Notes: generated by a model from the letters alone, not told the origin. A stretch of 49,319 bases of DNA from Nostoc sp. LEGE 12450 (GCF_015206895.1 NZ_JADEXU010000047.1:1-49319); one strand, 5' to 3'; shown: positions 1-9,517, counted from the stretch's first letter. Made by a program: numbers and translations.

Positions 1-116
1 AAGTTTGGTCTTGCTCATGCGTCAGAAATACCCTTAAACGTGCCCCCATACACAAATCACTTTGTAGATGCATTTTCAGTATTTATATATCTTAACATAC
101 CGGATTTTTTTGATGC

Positions 117-686
117 CTACCTACTTATAATCACCATTTGCCCTGCTTCTAGCACCTTAGTTTCAGAAGCTTCTTTGTTAGAAACTTCAATGCCGCTATT
201 TGTCAGCGCACCCACAATCGTGGTGTCTGTTTGTTGGTTGTAGCGCACAAATAATGCTGAACCACGAATTGCTGCTGCTGCATTTGGTGTTTGTATACGT
301 GTTTGCCCCCGTCCTGGTGGGATGAGTAGCAACACAGTCCCATTTGAAAGTTTAAAGTCACGGGTCTTCGGCAAAAATTGAAATAAAGCCTGTTCTCCAA
401 CTCGTGCCAGAGAGCCATCATTGAAACGCAAATCTGCTAGGGAAGCTCGACCCGTTGCCACCCCGTCCCCAGGAGTCATTGCGTCTAATTTACGTGCAGG
501 ACGTTTCTTTAGCTTATCTTTGGGTATCAGTTGTACTATGTTGCGGAGATCCTGAATTTCTGCTCGCGTTAGAGGAGTTACCGCACTTACCCTATTTGGC
601 AAAGTCAGTACTATAACTCCCCATAAACCAATCACCAATAGTGGAAATGATTTATAAAACATAGTTTGATAATGTGTGAACTTCAA
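117..686 (-). CDS. FecR domain-containing envelope protein
   Basis: A 189-residue protein. Residues about 12-33 form a hydrophobic N-terminal segment ending in a possible signal cleavage site, so it is probably exported or membrane-anchored. The rest resembles the FecR fold as it occurs in cyanobacteria: a beta-rich stretch with LRFNDGSLARVGEQALFQF, then PNAAAAIRGSALFVRY, the typical 'threshold/normative' strands. In cyanobacteria such domains usually occur in secreted or periplasmic proteins rather than in classical iron-siderophore signalling. There is no sigma factor or TonB receptor next to it. It is divergent from the outer-membrane protein gene at 1205, with about 520 bases between them, so a shared envelope role is possible but inferred. 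Confidence 0.8.
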   Translation of the reverse strand: MKFTHYQTMFYKSFPLLVIGLWGVIVLTLPNRVSAVTPLTRAEIQDLRNIVQLIPKDKLKKRPARKLDAMTPGDGVATGRASLADLRFNDGSLARVGEQALFQFLPKTRDFKLSNGTVLLLIPPGRGQTRIQTPNAAAAIRGSALFVRYNQQTDTTIVGALTNSGIEVSNKEASETKVLEAGQMVIISR

Positions 687-1204
687 CTAATACCAAAAAA
701 CTTAAAGATTAAAACTGCTGATAATTGTTGTAACGATTTATTTGTTAAAATCATCTTTATTTTTAGTCTAAGTCTAAATTTAATAGACAAAAATGAACCA
801 TTTGTTTAGTTTATTTAAGTTTTTATCCTTTAGTTGACATTATATACAATAAAGCCTGCTGCGAATTTCAAAGTTAGTACTTGATATCAATGATTAAATG
901 AAAAATACCTTACATATTATCGATTTTCATCAGATCAATTACAGGGACAAGAAGTTGTTAGGGATGTGTTGTGAAGTAACTCTAGGACGATATTTCACTA
1001 AAGTTGAGCAGAATTAATTGTACCGAATAATGTTAATTTTTTTTGCAAATCTGAGATGATCCGAAAATCAGCAATATCAGTTTGTAGTTTCAGTATATAC
1101 TTACAAGGTTAAGATAAATGCACCCAATTGCATCTTCTGAGTCGGAACTTCTGATACAGCTTGTGGGTCTACATTGGCCAAATGCGATCAACGCAATCTA
1201 ACAG
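687..1204. other. AT-rich divergent intergenic region, no gene seen
   Basis: This stretch separates two divergent envelope-protein genes and presumably holds both promoters. It is strongly AT-rich and contains stop codons in every frame. I see no convincing hairpin terminator, tRNA or conserved regulatory RNA in it. Confidence 0.5.
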
Positions 1205-2506
1205 ATGCGACTCAAAAACTGGAAGAATTTGTTTTTTTGTATCTTGTTAGCGTCCAGTGGGGGAAGCTGGTATTGCATTAGAGTAGATGCGGCAGAATCT
1301 GCAAATACAGAGATTTGGCGTTCTAAAAATTTAGCAAGCACACAGGTAACTGATCAGCTATGTCAGAAGTTGCAGCAGGGAGTAATTAACTCTTTGTGCC
1401 AGCAGTCGAGTGAGTCGCAAACTTTAGACTCCCAGATGCCGTTAAATCTGGCACAGCAAACACCCGAAACTACACAAACAGATCAAGACCCAACCGAAGA
1501 ATTTAGGAATACTCAAAAGCAAAATGACCCGCCACCGCTAGAATCGCAGCCAAGTGTTTTGCCTACATCTCCTTCAGATTCAAAAGAAGAACTCTTAAAT
1601 ACACCTGATATAAATTATTCTCAAAGACTAGAGAGGCTAATAGAGCTTTTACGATCGCCAAAATCATCCCCTGAGTCTGATAGCGATCGCGAATTGGGGT
1701 TACGGATACGGTTACGACCCCTAGAATTGCCTCCTCTTCCACCGATAGAACAACCCGTACCTAAGTTTAAACCCATAGGCTATCTACAGGGCCGTGTCGG
1801 TTACTTCCAGACGACTAATATTTTCTCCTCAGATGATAGTCCCATAGAAGATGGTTTAATTATTTCTGGACTGACGCTAACTTCTACATATTTACCTTTG
1901 GGATCTAAGACTTTTTTAAACGGCTCAATAGATGGCAATGTCATTCGTTATATAAATCAGTCACAATACCATTACAACCAGCTAAGATTCAATCTCAGTG
2001 TTTACCAGCAGCTATCCCAGCGAATGTATGGAGAACTCAGTTGGAGCAATCAACAGCTATTTTATGCTAATAGCAGCGATCGCCTGGATAGCTTCAAAGC
2101 AGGCGATCGCTTTTTAAATGAGAATTCCCTACAATTCTCTTTGGGACGGCGAGATCCATTAACTTCAAAATTAACGCTAGACACCTTTTATGAATTAAGT
2201 GTAAATTTTGCTGACCCCCAAAGTCGCGATCGGATAATCAATTCCTTTTGGGTGTCTCTGAACTACTACTTGCAAGAACCTCTCCAGGTTGGTATTGACT
2301 ACCAAGTGAACTTTTCAGACTTTACACAGCGCGATCGAGAAGACCAATTCCATCGGATATTTGGGCACTTAAATTACCGAATATCCGATACCACATATAT
2401 GAATGTACAGGCTGGAATGAGTTTAGGCAGTTCAACCGCCGAAAACATTGATTTTGATGGCTGGTTCTTCAGTATTAATTACTATTTGCAATTAGGTCAG
2501 TTTTGA
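1205..2506 (+). CDS. Outer-membrane beta-barrel protein, function unknown
   Basis: A 433-residue protein with three apparent parts. Residues 1-29 look like a signal peptide (basic MRLKNWK, then a hydrophobic core, cut near VDA-AE). Residues about 50-190 are Ser/Pro/Gln-rich and probably disordered. From about 190 to the end the sequence alternates hydrophobic and polar residues in short aromatic strands (for example YLQGRVGYF, LRFNLSVYQQL, FWVSLNYYL) and ends with a terminal Phe, as expected for an outer-membrane barrel. I do not recognise a named family. The ATG at 1205 is the only start that keeps the signal peptide. The stop is followed directly by heptamer repeats. Confidence 0.65.
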   Translation: MRLKNWKNLFFCILLASSGGSWYCIRVDAAESANTEIWRSKNLASTQVTDQLCQKLQQGVINSLCQQSSESQTLDSQMPLNLAQQTPETTQTDQDPTEEFRNTQKQNDPPPLESQPSVLPTSPSDSKEELLNTPDINYSQRLERLIELLRSPKSSPESDSDRELGLRIRLRPLELPPLPPIEQPVPKFKPIGYLQGRVGYFQTTNIFSSDDSPIEDGLIISGLTLTSTYLPLGSKTFLNGSIDGNVIRYINQSQYHYNQLRFNLSVYQQLSQRMYGELSWSNQQLFYANSSDRLDSFKAGDRFLNENSLQFSLGRRDPLTSKLTLDTFYELSVNFADPQSRDRIINSFWVSLNYYLQEPLQVGIDYQVNFSDFTQRDREDQFHRIFGHLNYRISDTTYMNVQAGMSLGSSTAENIDFDGWFFSINYYLQLGQF

Positions 2507-2511
2507 AATTA

Positions 2512-2585
2512 GTCCTTTGTCCTTTGTCCTTTGTTAAAAAACAATGACTAATGACTAATGACCAATGACCAATGACCAATGACTA
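2512..2585. repeat. Heptamer tandem repeats (STRR type)
   Basis: Two runs of 7-bp units follow one another: three copies of GTCCTTT (about 2512-2535), then about six copies of a degenerate unit AATGACY (about 2542-2584). Short tandemly repeated heptamers are known from Nostoc/Anabaena genomes. The second run provides the stop codon (TAG, complement at 2583-2585) of the sulfurtransferase gene on the minus strand. Confidence 0.85.
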
Positions 2586-3404
2586 TACATAAGAAATCCA
2601 ATCACTCCAGCTACCAGCATAAAGTTTACCTTTGTTAATGCCAGCTAATTCTAAAGAAAGTAAATTGACGCAAGCAGTAACACCAGAACCGCAATAAACC
2701 AAGATTTCTTCGGCTGTTTCTAGCTGTTCCCACCGACGGCGTTGTTCCTCTTGAGGGAGTAGGTAGCCGGAAGAGTCTGTAACTTCTTGCCAAGGATAGT
2801 TGACTGCACCAGGAATATGTCCGGCAATTTTATCAATTGGCTCTCGTTCACCTCGATAGCGATCGCTTTCTCTCGAATCTACCAATACTACCTCGTGGTT
2901 ATCTTTCCGGGCTTTCACCACATTAATATCCACCACTTTTTCTGGTTGCAATTCAGCTACAAACGTACCGATCCGGGGTTGAGGAACGACATCCGTAACC
3001 GGATAACCAGCTTTTTGCCATCCAGTAAAGCCTCCATCTAGTACCGCAACTTGTTCATGTCCGAGATAGCGTAACAGCCACCATAAACGAGATGCAAAAG
3101 CAAAACGCGAATCATCATAAGCTACCACCAGAGTTTTTTGGTAATTTACCCCAATTGCTGCAAATTTGTTAGCGATATCATTGGGTTCAGGTAAAGGATG
3201 TCTCCCGCCATGCTTACCCACTGGACTGGAAAGATCCTGATTTAAATCTAGGTAATATGACCCTTTAATATGGCTTGTTTGGTACTGTTGCTGTCCTAGT
3301 TGTGGATCGGCTAAAGAAAAGCGACAATCAACAATAACAACTTGCGGATCTTCTAGATGTTCAAATAGCCAAGCTGGTGAAATAACAAATTGGTTATTGG
3401 GCAT
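2583..3404 (-). CDS. Sulfurtransferase (thiosulfate / 3-mercaptopyruvate type), two rhodanese domains
   Basis: A 273-residue tandem-rhodanese protein, the usual length for the SseA/TST family. It transfers sulfane sulfur from thiosulfate or 3-mercaptopyruvate to a thiol or cyanide acceptor in the cytoplasm. Residues about 1-150 form the inactive N-terminal domain (VIVDCRFSLADP, GHIPGA-like motifs). Residues about 160-273 form the catalytic domain with the active-site loop CGSGVTA, Cys238. That loop is the form typical of 3-mercaptopyruvate sulfurtransferases (CG[ST]GVT), but substrate cannot be decided from sequence alone. It starts at ATG (complement 3402-3404), 26 bases from the ATG of the divergent methyltransferase gene. 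The stop lies inside heptamer repeats. Confidence 0.88.
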   Translation of the reverse strand: MPNNQFVISPAWLFEHLEDPQVVIVDCRFSLADPQLGQQQYQTSHIKGSYYLDLNQDLSSPVGKHGGRHPLPEPNDIANKFAAIGVNYQKTLVVAYDDSRFAFASRLWWLLRYLGHEQVAVLDGGFTGWQKAGYPVTDVVPQPRIGTFVAELQPEKVVDINVVKARKDNHEVVLVDSRESDRYRGEREPIDKIAGHIPGAVNYPWQEVTDSSGYLLPQEEQRRRWEQLETAEEILVYCGSGVTACVNLLSLELAGINKGKLYAGSWSDWISYV

Positions 3405-3430
3405 TGGTTATTATTCAGTTTTTTTGTAAG

Positions 3431-4354
3431 ATGTCAGACTTAGAAAATTTTACACCTAAGCTCACAGCAGATGGTTCTTTCACCTTTGTCTCTGAAGAGT
3501 TTGGTGAATCCTTTCATAGCCATTATGGAGCGAAGCAGGAAAGTTTTTTCAAGTTTGTGGAACCTACTCAACTGGCTACAGTTGCTCAAAAACCAGTTTT
3601 GCGACTATTGGATATTTGTTATGGTCTAGGATACAACACAGCTGCTGCTTTGCAGACAATTTGGGCAGTGAATCCCAGTTGTTATGTTGAAGTAATCGGT
3701 TTAGAACTGAATCCGGCAGTGCCACAAGGTGCGATCGCTTATCACTTATTCGACAATTGGAACTGTAACTATATTGAAATCTTGTCCCAGCTAGCTTTTG
3801 AGCATCAAGTGCAAACAGATCGCCTGAAAGCAAAGCTACTAATTGGTGATGCTAGAACTACGATCGCGCTAGTACATCAGTCGGATTTCTCGGCAGATGC
3901 AATTTTCCTCGATCCCTTTTCACCACCACAGTGTCCCCAATTATGGACTGTTGAATTTATTAAACAACTCTCATTGTGTCTACATCAAGATGGTTTATTA
4001 GCCACCTATTCTTGTTCTGCTGCTGTACGCACAGCACTTTTGTCTGCTGGTTTAGCGATCGCTTCTACCCAACCGGTGGGCAGGCGATCACCTGGTACTG
4101 TGGCAGCCCATTCTGCAAGTGGTGAGTCTCAAAATCGCTCAATACTTACTCCTCTCTCGCAAGTTGAAAAAGAACATTTACTAACCCGTGCTGCTATTCC
4201 CTATCGCGATCCTGGATTGAGCGATTCAACCGAAGTCATAATGATGCGGCGACAACAAGAGCAACAAGCTTCTTCACTCGAACCTACCTCCCGTTGGCAA
4301 AAAAGGTGGCTATTAGGAACACAAGGCAGGGATTTTATGGGAAGTAATTTGTAG
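3431..4354 (+). CDS. MnmC/MnmD-like (DUF752) SAM-dependent methyltransferase
   Basis: A 307-residue protein from the ATG at 3431. A TTG at 3404 would add nine residues but would overlap the start codon of the divergent gene, so the ATG is preferred. The SAM-binding core is visible as LLDICYGLGYNTAAAL, followed by an acidic residue after the second strand and by DAIFLDPFSPPQCPQLW, the DPFSPxxxPxLW motif characteristic of the methyltransferase half of MnmC (DUF752). MnmC/MnmD proteins complete the mnm5 modification at tRNA wobble U34. The FAD oxidase half of MnmC is absent, as in MnmD-only bacteria. The exact cyanobacterial substrate is not established by the sequence. Confidence 0.82.
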   Translation: MSDLENFTPKLTADGSFTFVSEEFGESFHSHYGAKQESFFKFVEPTQLATVAQKPVLRLLDICYGLGYNTAAALQTIWAVNPSCYVEVIGLELNPAVPQGAIAYHLFDNWNCNYIEILSQLAFEHQVQTDRLKAKLLIGDARTTIALVHQSDFSADAIFLDPFSPPQCPQLWTVEFIKQLSLCLHQDGLLATYSCSAAVRTALLSAGLAIASTQPVGRRSPGTVAAHSASGESQNRSILTPLSQVEKEHLLTRAAIPYRDPGLSDSTEVIMMRRQQEQQASSLEPTSRWQKRWLLGTQGRDFMGSNL

Positions 4355-5036
4355 TTGCGATATTTACGATGGTTACGCCTACGCAATTACAAACTATTTC
4401 TTTAACCCTTAATTTTTCAAACATCCTCTAAGCTCGACTTTATCCAAAATTAAGAATTCGGTTTTTTTATCCAACAAAAACCTTTGCTTTTTGGCAAATA
4501 CTTTTTCTGCATCACACATTATCGATTAACTTAAATAATTAGAACGACAGTCCCACAGAGGTTTCAACGATAGCGTTCGTGCAACTACTCCGCAGAAGTA
4601 TCGCATTGCGAAAAAAATGGATAAAGTCGAGCTTAGAGCCAAATAAATTTAATTCATGATAGTATATAATTTTACATTTCTTTCAGCAGTCTTTGGGTGT
4701 CACAATAACTGGGTAAGTAAAAATATCTATACTTAATCATTACTATAAGACTTCTAACTAAAAATCCTCAACTTTGATATAAAGTAACCAAATACAGTAC
4801 TTTTTGGCGCTATTTTTATTTAAAAAATATCCGTGAAAAGCCTGATTTAACATTTGTGAAAATTTATCATACTGGAATTAGAAGCAAAAAATTTGACAAT
4901 AAGACATTCATTGTTCATAAGATAAAATATACATGCTGCGAAAAAGTCAGATAGGCAGCTTGAAATAATGCATAATCCCTATGAAAACTCTAGCTCAGAT
5001 ACATTCAGATATTAAACTTCTTTTTCAAATCTGACA
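4355..5036. other. Long intergenic region holding a MITE-like element
   Basis: A non-coding stretch of about 680 bases between a methyltransferase gene and the HD-GYP regulator. The first part has an SDR-like fragment (about 4364-4385) and then the inverted-repeat element at 4426-4638. The remaining 400 bases are AT-rich and presumably contain the promoter of the regulator gene. No other gene was recognised. Confidence 0.6.
4426..4638. mobile_element. MITE-like element, 213 bp, perfect 21-bp terminal inverted repeats
   Basis: Positions 4426-4446 and 4618-4638 are exact reverse complements over 21 bases. The core of the repeat is AGCTCGACTTTATCCA, flanked on both outer sides by TA (4429-4430 and 4634-4635). 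This pattern fits a non-autonomous derivative of an IS630/Tc1-type element, which duplicates a TA target. The 171-base interior has no open frame of use and no transposase. No second copy is in the window, so mobility is inferred from structure only. Confidence 0.6.
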
Positions 5037-6299
5037 TTGTTAACTTGTGCAAAAACTTGGAGTGCCTTTGTGATTCAATGGAAATCCAACCATACAGGCT
5101 TTACAGAACAAATTGTTAGTGAGTCAAACCCCATTAGCACAGTAAAGAGTATTGGTTCAAATCATGTTGTAGGATCGCAGAATAATGTGGAGGCTTATTC
5201 TTTAGGCTTATCTCAGAAAGACCTTATGCTTAAAGATAGCCAAGCAGTATCTTCTTGGATAAAATCTGATATTAATTGTGGTAATGATTCATTGGTCTCT
5301 AGAACACTACAAGTCAAAGGTTCTAAAGTGAATGGGTTTGATTTAGATCCGCCGAAGGTTTTAGTAGTTGACGATCATGCCGCCAGTCGGATGACTGCTG
5401 TTGCCCTCTTGGGGATGGAAGGATACGAAGTCATTGAGGCAGACAGAGGTTCTACTGTTGTAGGATTGGTAACTCAAAAACAACCAGATTTGATTTTGCT
5501 GGATGTGATGATGCCAGGAATGGATGGATTTGAAGTTTGCCAATTGCTGAAACAGGATGAGCAGACTAGGCTAATCCCAGTGATTTTTATTACAGCATTA
5601 AATGACAGGCGATCGCGGATTCGGGGAATTGAAGTTGGGGCAGATGATTTTCTCACCAAACCTTTTGATCGTGTAGAGTTGGCGGCACGTGTGAAGTCCT
5701 TGGTACGGCAGAAGCGTCTGAACGAAGATTTAGACCATGCCGAACAAGTATTATTTTCCATTGCCATGTCGATTGAAAGCCGCGATCCTAATACAGGCAA
5801 CCATTGTGAACGTCTGGTAAAACTAGGACAACTTTTTGGTGAATATCTCAACCTCTCACGCTACCAAATTCGAGATTTGATGTGGGGTGGTTATCTCCAC
5901 GATATCGGTAAGGTAGGTATTCCCGATGCTGTGCTGCTGAAAAAAGACCAACTCACCGCCAAAGATTGGGAGGTCATGAAGCAGCACGTTTTGATTGGAG
6001 AAAAAATCTGCCAGCCACTACGCAGTATGCGGGGTGTAATTCCTATTATTCGTCATCACCACGAACGCTGGGATGGCTCAGGCTACCCTGATGCACTTAA
6101 GGGGGATGATATTCCCTATCTGGCACAAGTATTTCAATTAATTGATATTTACGATGCTTTAAGTAGTGAACGACCTTACAAAATAGCTTTTACCACAGAA
6201 GAAGCGCTTTCAGTGATGCTAGAAGAAGCTAATTCCGGTTGGCGTAATCCCAAACTAATGCAGCAATTTGCAGAGTTTATTCGATACTGTCAGGAATAA
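5037..6299 (+). CDS. Response regulator with HD-GYP phosphodiesterase domain
   Basis: About 420 residues. Residues 1-104 are a Ser/Asn-rich N-terminal extension of unknown role. Residues about 105-225 form a receiver domain: VVDDH acidic pair, phospho-acceptor Asp156 in LLDVMMPGMDG, Thr in FITAL and Lys in LTKPF. Residues about 230-420 form an HD-GYP domain with HD at 288-289 (YLHDIGKVGIP) and HHHERWDGSGYP with GYP at 349-351. HD-GYP proteins hydrolyse cyclic di-GMP and all signature residues are present. The start is uncertain: TTG at 5037, GTG at 5070 (about residue 12) and ATG at 5227 (about residue 64) are in frame. No partner histidine kinase is adjacent. Confidence 0.88.
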   Translation: MLTCAKTWSAFVIQWKSNHTGFTEQIVSESNPISTVKSIGSNHVVGSQNNVEAYSLGLSQKDLMLKDSQAVSSWIKSDINCGNDSLVSRTLQVKGSKVNGFDLDPPKVLVVDDHAASRMTAVALLGMEGYEVIEADRGSTVVGLVTQKQPDLILLDVMMPGMDGFEVCQLLKQDEQTRLIPVIFITALNDRRSRIRGIEVGADDFLTKPFDRVELAARVKSLVRQKRLNEDLDHAEQVLFSIAMSIESRDPNTGNHCERLVKLGQLFGEYLNLSRYQIRDLMWGGYLHDIGKVGIPDAVLLKKDQLTAKDWEVMKQHVLIGEKICQPLRSMRGVIPIIRHHHERWDGSGYPDALKGDDIPYLAQVFQLIDIYDALSSERPYKIAFTTEEALSVMLEEANSGWRNPKLMQQFAEFIRYCQE

Positions 6300-6465
6300 G
6301 GGTAGGGAGTAAGAGATTTTGTAGCTGCCGTAATGAGCAAAAATTGGTATAATCCTGACTCATTGTATATTTCAGTCTTCTATGATTAGCTTGGTATGAT
6401 TTGAGCCTACATCTTAAAGTACCAACAGCATTAATCATAATTTCACTGATAGCTGATAGCTAATT

Positions 6466-7845
6466 ATGGTAGTTGTAGCAATTCTAGCGGCGGGACGCGG
6501 CACACGGATGAAATCACGCTTACCCAAGGTTTTACATTCTTTGGGTGGGCGATCGCTAGTCGAGAGAGTTATCGAAAGTGTAGAACCACTTTCGCCCTCA
6601 CGACGAATCGTAATTGTCGGGTATCAGTCCGAAGAAGTGCAAACCGCCATGCATTCAATTCCCAACTTGGAGTTTGTCGAACAGACTGTACAACTGGGAA
6701 CAGGTCATGCCATCCAGCAATTACTTCCACACTTGAAAGATTACACAGGGGATTTGCTGATACTTAACGGCGATTTACCGTTGATACGCAGCGAAACTCT
6801 CCAGCAGATGTTACAAACTCACGCCCAAAATCAGAATGCTGCCACCATTCTTACCTCACACCTACCAGACCCCACGGGCTACGGGCGGGTTTTTTGTAAC
6901 GATGAAAATATTGTGCAGCAAATGGTCGAACACAAAGATTGTACTGCTGCTCAAAGACAAAATCAGCGGATTAACGCTGGGGTTTACTGCTTCCGTTGGC
7001 CAGATTTGGCAAAGGTGCTTCCCCACCTTCAGGCAAACAATGCCCAAAAAGAATACTATCTCACTGATGCTGTCACTCAGGTGGGACAAGTGATGGCGGT
7101 GAATGTGGAAGATAACCAAGAAATTCTCGGCATCAACGATCGCCTGCAATTGGCAACAGCCTACGAGATTTTGCAAAAACGAGTCAAGGAAAAATGGATG
7201 CTAGCGGGTGTCACCCTCATCGACCCCACAAGCATCACCATTGATGAAACTGTGGGATTACAGCCAGATGTAATTATTGAACCCCAAACTCACCTGCGGG
7301 GAAATACGGTAATTAAAACCGGAAGTCATATTGGTCCGGGAAGTTTAATTGAAAATAGTCAGCTGGCTGAAAACGTCACGGTGCAGTATTCAGTAGTAAT
7401 AGATAGTACTGTGCAGGCAGGAAGCCGAATTGGCCCTTATGCTCATTTGCGCGGTCACGTACAAGTCGGTGCTGGTTGCCGTGTGGGGAATTTTGTGGAA
7501 TTAAAAAATACCCAATTAGGCGATCGCACAAATGTGGCACATTTGTCATATATAGGTGATACCGTCGTCGGCAATCAGGTGAATATTGGTGCCGGTACAA
7601 TTACTGCCAATTATGACGGCGTGAAGAAACACCGTACAAAAATAGGCGATCGCACAAAAACTGGTGCTAATAGCGTTTTAGTGGCTCCACTCACCTTGGG
7701 AGATGATGTTTACATTGCAGCTGGTTCTACCGTCACAGAAGATGTGCCTAATGATTCTCTGGTGATTGCCCGTAGTCGTCAGGTGGTGAAACCAGCTTGG
7801 CAAAGGAAAAGTGTTGAAAATGAAACCACAGATCAACATAAATAA
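6466..7845 (+). CDS. glmU: Bifunctional GlmU (UDP-GlcNAc pyrophosphorylase / GlcN-1-P acetyltransferase)
   Basis: A 459-residue enzyme of the usual GlmU length. The N-terminal half (about 1-230) is the uridyltransferase, with the nucleotide-binding loop [11 protein letters not shown] at residues 7-17, LNGDLPLI and NAGVYCF. The C-terminal half (about 250-440) is a left-handed beta-helix of hexapeptide repeats and holds the acetyltransferase site, with His359 in [10 protein letters not shown] at the place of the catalytic His. It makes UDP-N-acetylglucosamine, the precursor for peptidoglycan and lipopolysaccharide, in the cytoplasm. ATG at 6466 fits the conserved N-terminus exactly. It appears to stand alone, with HIP1 octamers inside the gene. 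Confidence 0.96.
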   Translation: MVVVAILAAGRGTRMKSRLPKVLHSLGGRSLVERVIESVEPLSPSRRIVIVGYQSEEVQTAMHSIPNLEFVEQTVQLGTGHAIQQLLPHLKDYTGDLLILNGDLPLIRSETLQQMLQTHAQNQNAATILTSHLPDPTGYGRVFCNDENIVQQMVEHKDCTAAQRQNQRINAGVYCFRWPDLAKVLPHLQANNAQKEYYLTDAVTQVGQVMAVNVEDNQEILGINDRLQLATAYEILQKRVKEKWMLAGVTLIDPTSITIDETVGLQPDVIIEPQTHLRGNTVIKTGSHIGPGSLIENSQLAENVTVQYSVVIDSTVQAGSRIGPYAHLRGHVQVGAGCRVGNFVELKNTQLGDRTNVAHLSYIGDTVVGNQVNIGAGTITANYDGVKKHRTKIGDRTKTGANSVLVAPLTLGDDVYIAAGSTVTEDVPNDSLVIARSRQVVKPAWQRKSVENETTDQHK

Positions 7846-7876
7846 TTCATCACTGTTAATCGCGGTTGATCTCTGT
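7831..7876 (+). terminator. Possible hairpin terminator after glmU
   Basis: GATCAAC at 7831-7837 pairs with GTTGATC at 7865-7871, and the stem can be extended by ACA/TGT around a two-base bulge. It is followed by TTTT. The 5' arm lies within the last codons of glmU and the loop is long (27 bases), so termination activity is uncertain. Confidence 0.35.
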
Positions 7877-7910
7877 TTTGAGAGCATAAACCAGGATTTT
7901 TGCAAGTTGT

Positions 7911-7928
7911 CTAATCTAGCTAGATTAG
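7911..7928. promoter_or_regulatory. Perfect 18-bp palindrome upstream of a DUF29 gene
   Basis: CTAATCTAGCTAGATTAG is its own reverse complement and ends 28 bases before the ATG of the DUF29 gene. It is too short of loop to be a terminator and sits where an operator would overlap the promoter or leader. Binding by a dimeric repressor is inferred. Confidence 0.5.
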
Positions 7929-7956
7929 TAGTGAAGCCAAAATCTCAAAAAATAAC

Positions 7957-8379
7957 ATGGAAGAACTGCTAGAACTTAGGCAATTTCTAGAACAAGGCAA
8001 AATCCATGAGGCGTTGCTGTTGGTGGATGAGTTAGAAGAAATCAGCCTCAGTGACAAAATCAATAAAATTGATAGTTATGGTGTAATTCTGCTCATCCAT
8101 TTAATTAAACAAAAGGCTGAAAAACGTTCGACTCGCTCTTGGGATGTTTCGATAGAAAATACAGTGCGGGAAATCAACAAAATAAACAAGCGCCGCAAAT
8201 CCGGTGGCTTTTACTTGAATCAAGCAGAATTAATCGATATTCTGCAACAAGGATATCAAGTGGCACTGAAAAGAGCGGCGCTAGAAGCTTTTGAAGGGCG
8301 TTATGAAGCCCAAGAATTAGCTGCAATGGTTGACCAGCAAGAAACTTTAACCGAAGCGCTGAAACTGATTCAACAATAG
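7957..8379 (+). CDS. DUF29 family protein
   Basis: A 140-residue, highly charged, largely helical protein with no signal peptide or membrane segment. The pattern ELRQFLEQGKIHEALLLVDEL, then LLIHLIKQKAEKRSTRSWDVS, is the cyanobacterial DUF29 signature, a family that is multicopy in Nostocales and has no established function. It has its own candidate operator just upstream. Its 3' end overlaps the end of the convergent isoaspartyl peptidase gene by ten bases, so the two genes have no room for a separate terminator. Confidence 0.75.
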   Translation: MEELLELRQFLEQGKIHEALLLVDELEEISLSDKINKIDSYGVILLIHLIKQKAEKRSTRSWDVSIENTVREINKINKRRKSGGFYLNQAELIDILQQGYQVALKRAALEAFEGRYEAQELAAMVDQQETLTEALKLIQQ

Positions 8380-9323
8380 CCAATCAATTCACTATCATTC
8401 CATTCCAAAGTATCGCCAATTTTTTCACCGTCGTGATAGGCGGCGAGTAAAATTTCGCTGGTTTTACCCCAAGCGATCGCTCCACTAGCATCTAAAGCGA
8501 TCGCTCCTAAATCCCGTTTGTTCTGGTGTGCTTCTCCAAAGGAACGCTGCATAGCCTCCTTCAGGGACATCCCATCAGTTACACGCACTACAATCCGGGG
8601 AGCTAAACACTCATCGATGATATCTTCCCCAATGCCAGTACAGCTAACACCAGCATTACTAGTAGCATAATTACCTGCTGGCATCGCAGAATCACTTACC
8701 CTTCCAATCCGCTCAAATCCCTTACCACCAGTAGAAGTGCCAGCAGCTAGCCTACCAAATACATCTAAAGCTACTACGCCGATGGTTCCGCGTCCAGCAT
8801 TGCTGGTTTCTAGCAGTTCGGGTTCTGCTACCACGCCAGCCATTGTACTTTTAAAATTATCCTGGCGCTCTTGCATCCACTCTTGTAACCGCAAATCAGT
8901 TAAAGCATTATAGCTGGGAAGTTGCATTTCTCGCGCCAACTCAGCCGATCCAAAATCTGATAGCACTCGATCTGGCGAGTTTTGTAAAAATTGTGCTAAT
9001 TCAATGGGATTTTTCACCCGCGAAATATTAATTACACCACTAAACCGCCCTAATGCCCCATCCATTAGGGAAGCGCTCATACGGATTTGACCATCAGATT
9101 GCAATACTGAACCAGTACCAGCATTAAAGCGGGGGTTATCTTCGAGCATTTGGCAACCCTGCACCACCGCCTCAGAAGCAGTTGCTCCTGACAATAGCAG
9201 AGAATAGACTTCTTCTATTACTGTATGGAGCGATCGGCGCACGGTCTCTAATCCGCCTTTACCGTGGAGAGAACTACCAGCTCCCCCATGAATAATTAAT
9301 TTAGGTTGCACCTGTAACTCCAT
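8370..9323 (-). CDS. iaaA: Isoaspartyl peptidase / plant-type L-asparaginase
   Basis: A 317-residue Ntn-hydrolase precursor. The autocleavage site is visible as GRGTIGVVALD, with Thr180 the expected new N-terminal nucleophile, followed by the substrate-binding STGGKGFERIGRVSDSA and GVSCTGIGEDII segments. These enzymes degrade isoaspartyl dipeptides and have some asparaginase activity. In cyanobacteria they are linked to cyanophycin turnover, because cyanophycinase releases beta-Asp-Arg; that role here is inferred. Its start overlaps the stop of the upstream DUF2256 gene by one base (TAATG), which indicates translational coupling. Confidence 0.9.
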   Translation of the reverse strand: MELQVQPKLIIHGGAGSSLHGKGGLETVRRSLHTVIEEVYSLLLSGATASEAVVQGCQMLEDNPRFNAGTGSVLQSDGQIRMSASLMDGALGRFSGVINISRVKNPIELAQFLQNSPDRVLSDFGSAELAREMQLPSYNALTDLRLQEWMQERQDNFKSTMAGVVAEPELLETSNAGRGTIGVVALDVFGRLAAGTSTGGKGFERIGRVSDSAMPAGNYATSNAGVSCTGIGEDIIDECLAPRIVVRVTDGMSLKEAMQRSFGEAHQNKRDLGAIALDASGAIAWGKTSEILLAAYHDGEKIGDTLEWNDSELIGYC

Positions 9324-9517
9324 TAATCCCCTGCGCTATTTGCGTCTGTGTTGCGATTAGTTTCATTTTGAGCTTCAGAACGGCGACGACGACAACGTTC
9401 TGAGCAGTATTTCACATCGTCCCAGCAATCTTGCCACTTTTTACGCCATGTAAAAGGACGTTGACATACCGGACAAATTTTTGTAGGTAGGTCAGATTTA
9501 GAACGAACACGCCCCAT
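9323..9517 (-). CDS. DUF2256 small zinc-ribbon-like protein
   Basis: A 64-residue basic protein. The conserved core PTKICPVCQRPFTWRKKW is followed by a second Cys pair (KYCSERC), so four Cys residues could bind a metal. This is the DUF2256 pattern, a short conserved family of unknown function in cyanobacteria and proteobacteria. The C-terminal 15 residues are polar and poorly conserved-looking. The gene precedes the isoaspartyl peptidase gene with a one-base stop/start overlap. Confidence 0.85.
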   Translation of the reverse strand: MGRVRSKSDLPTKICPVCQRPFTWRKKWQDCWDDVKYCSERCRRRRSEAQNETNRNTDANSAGD

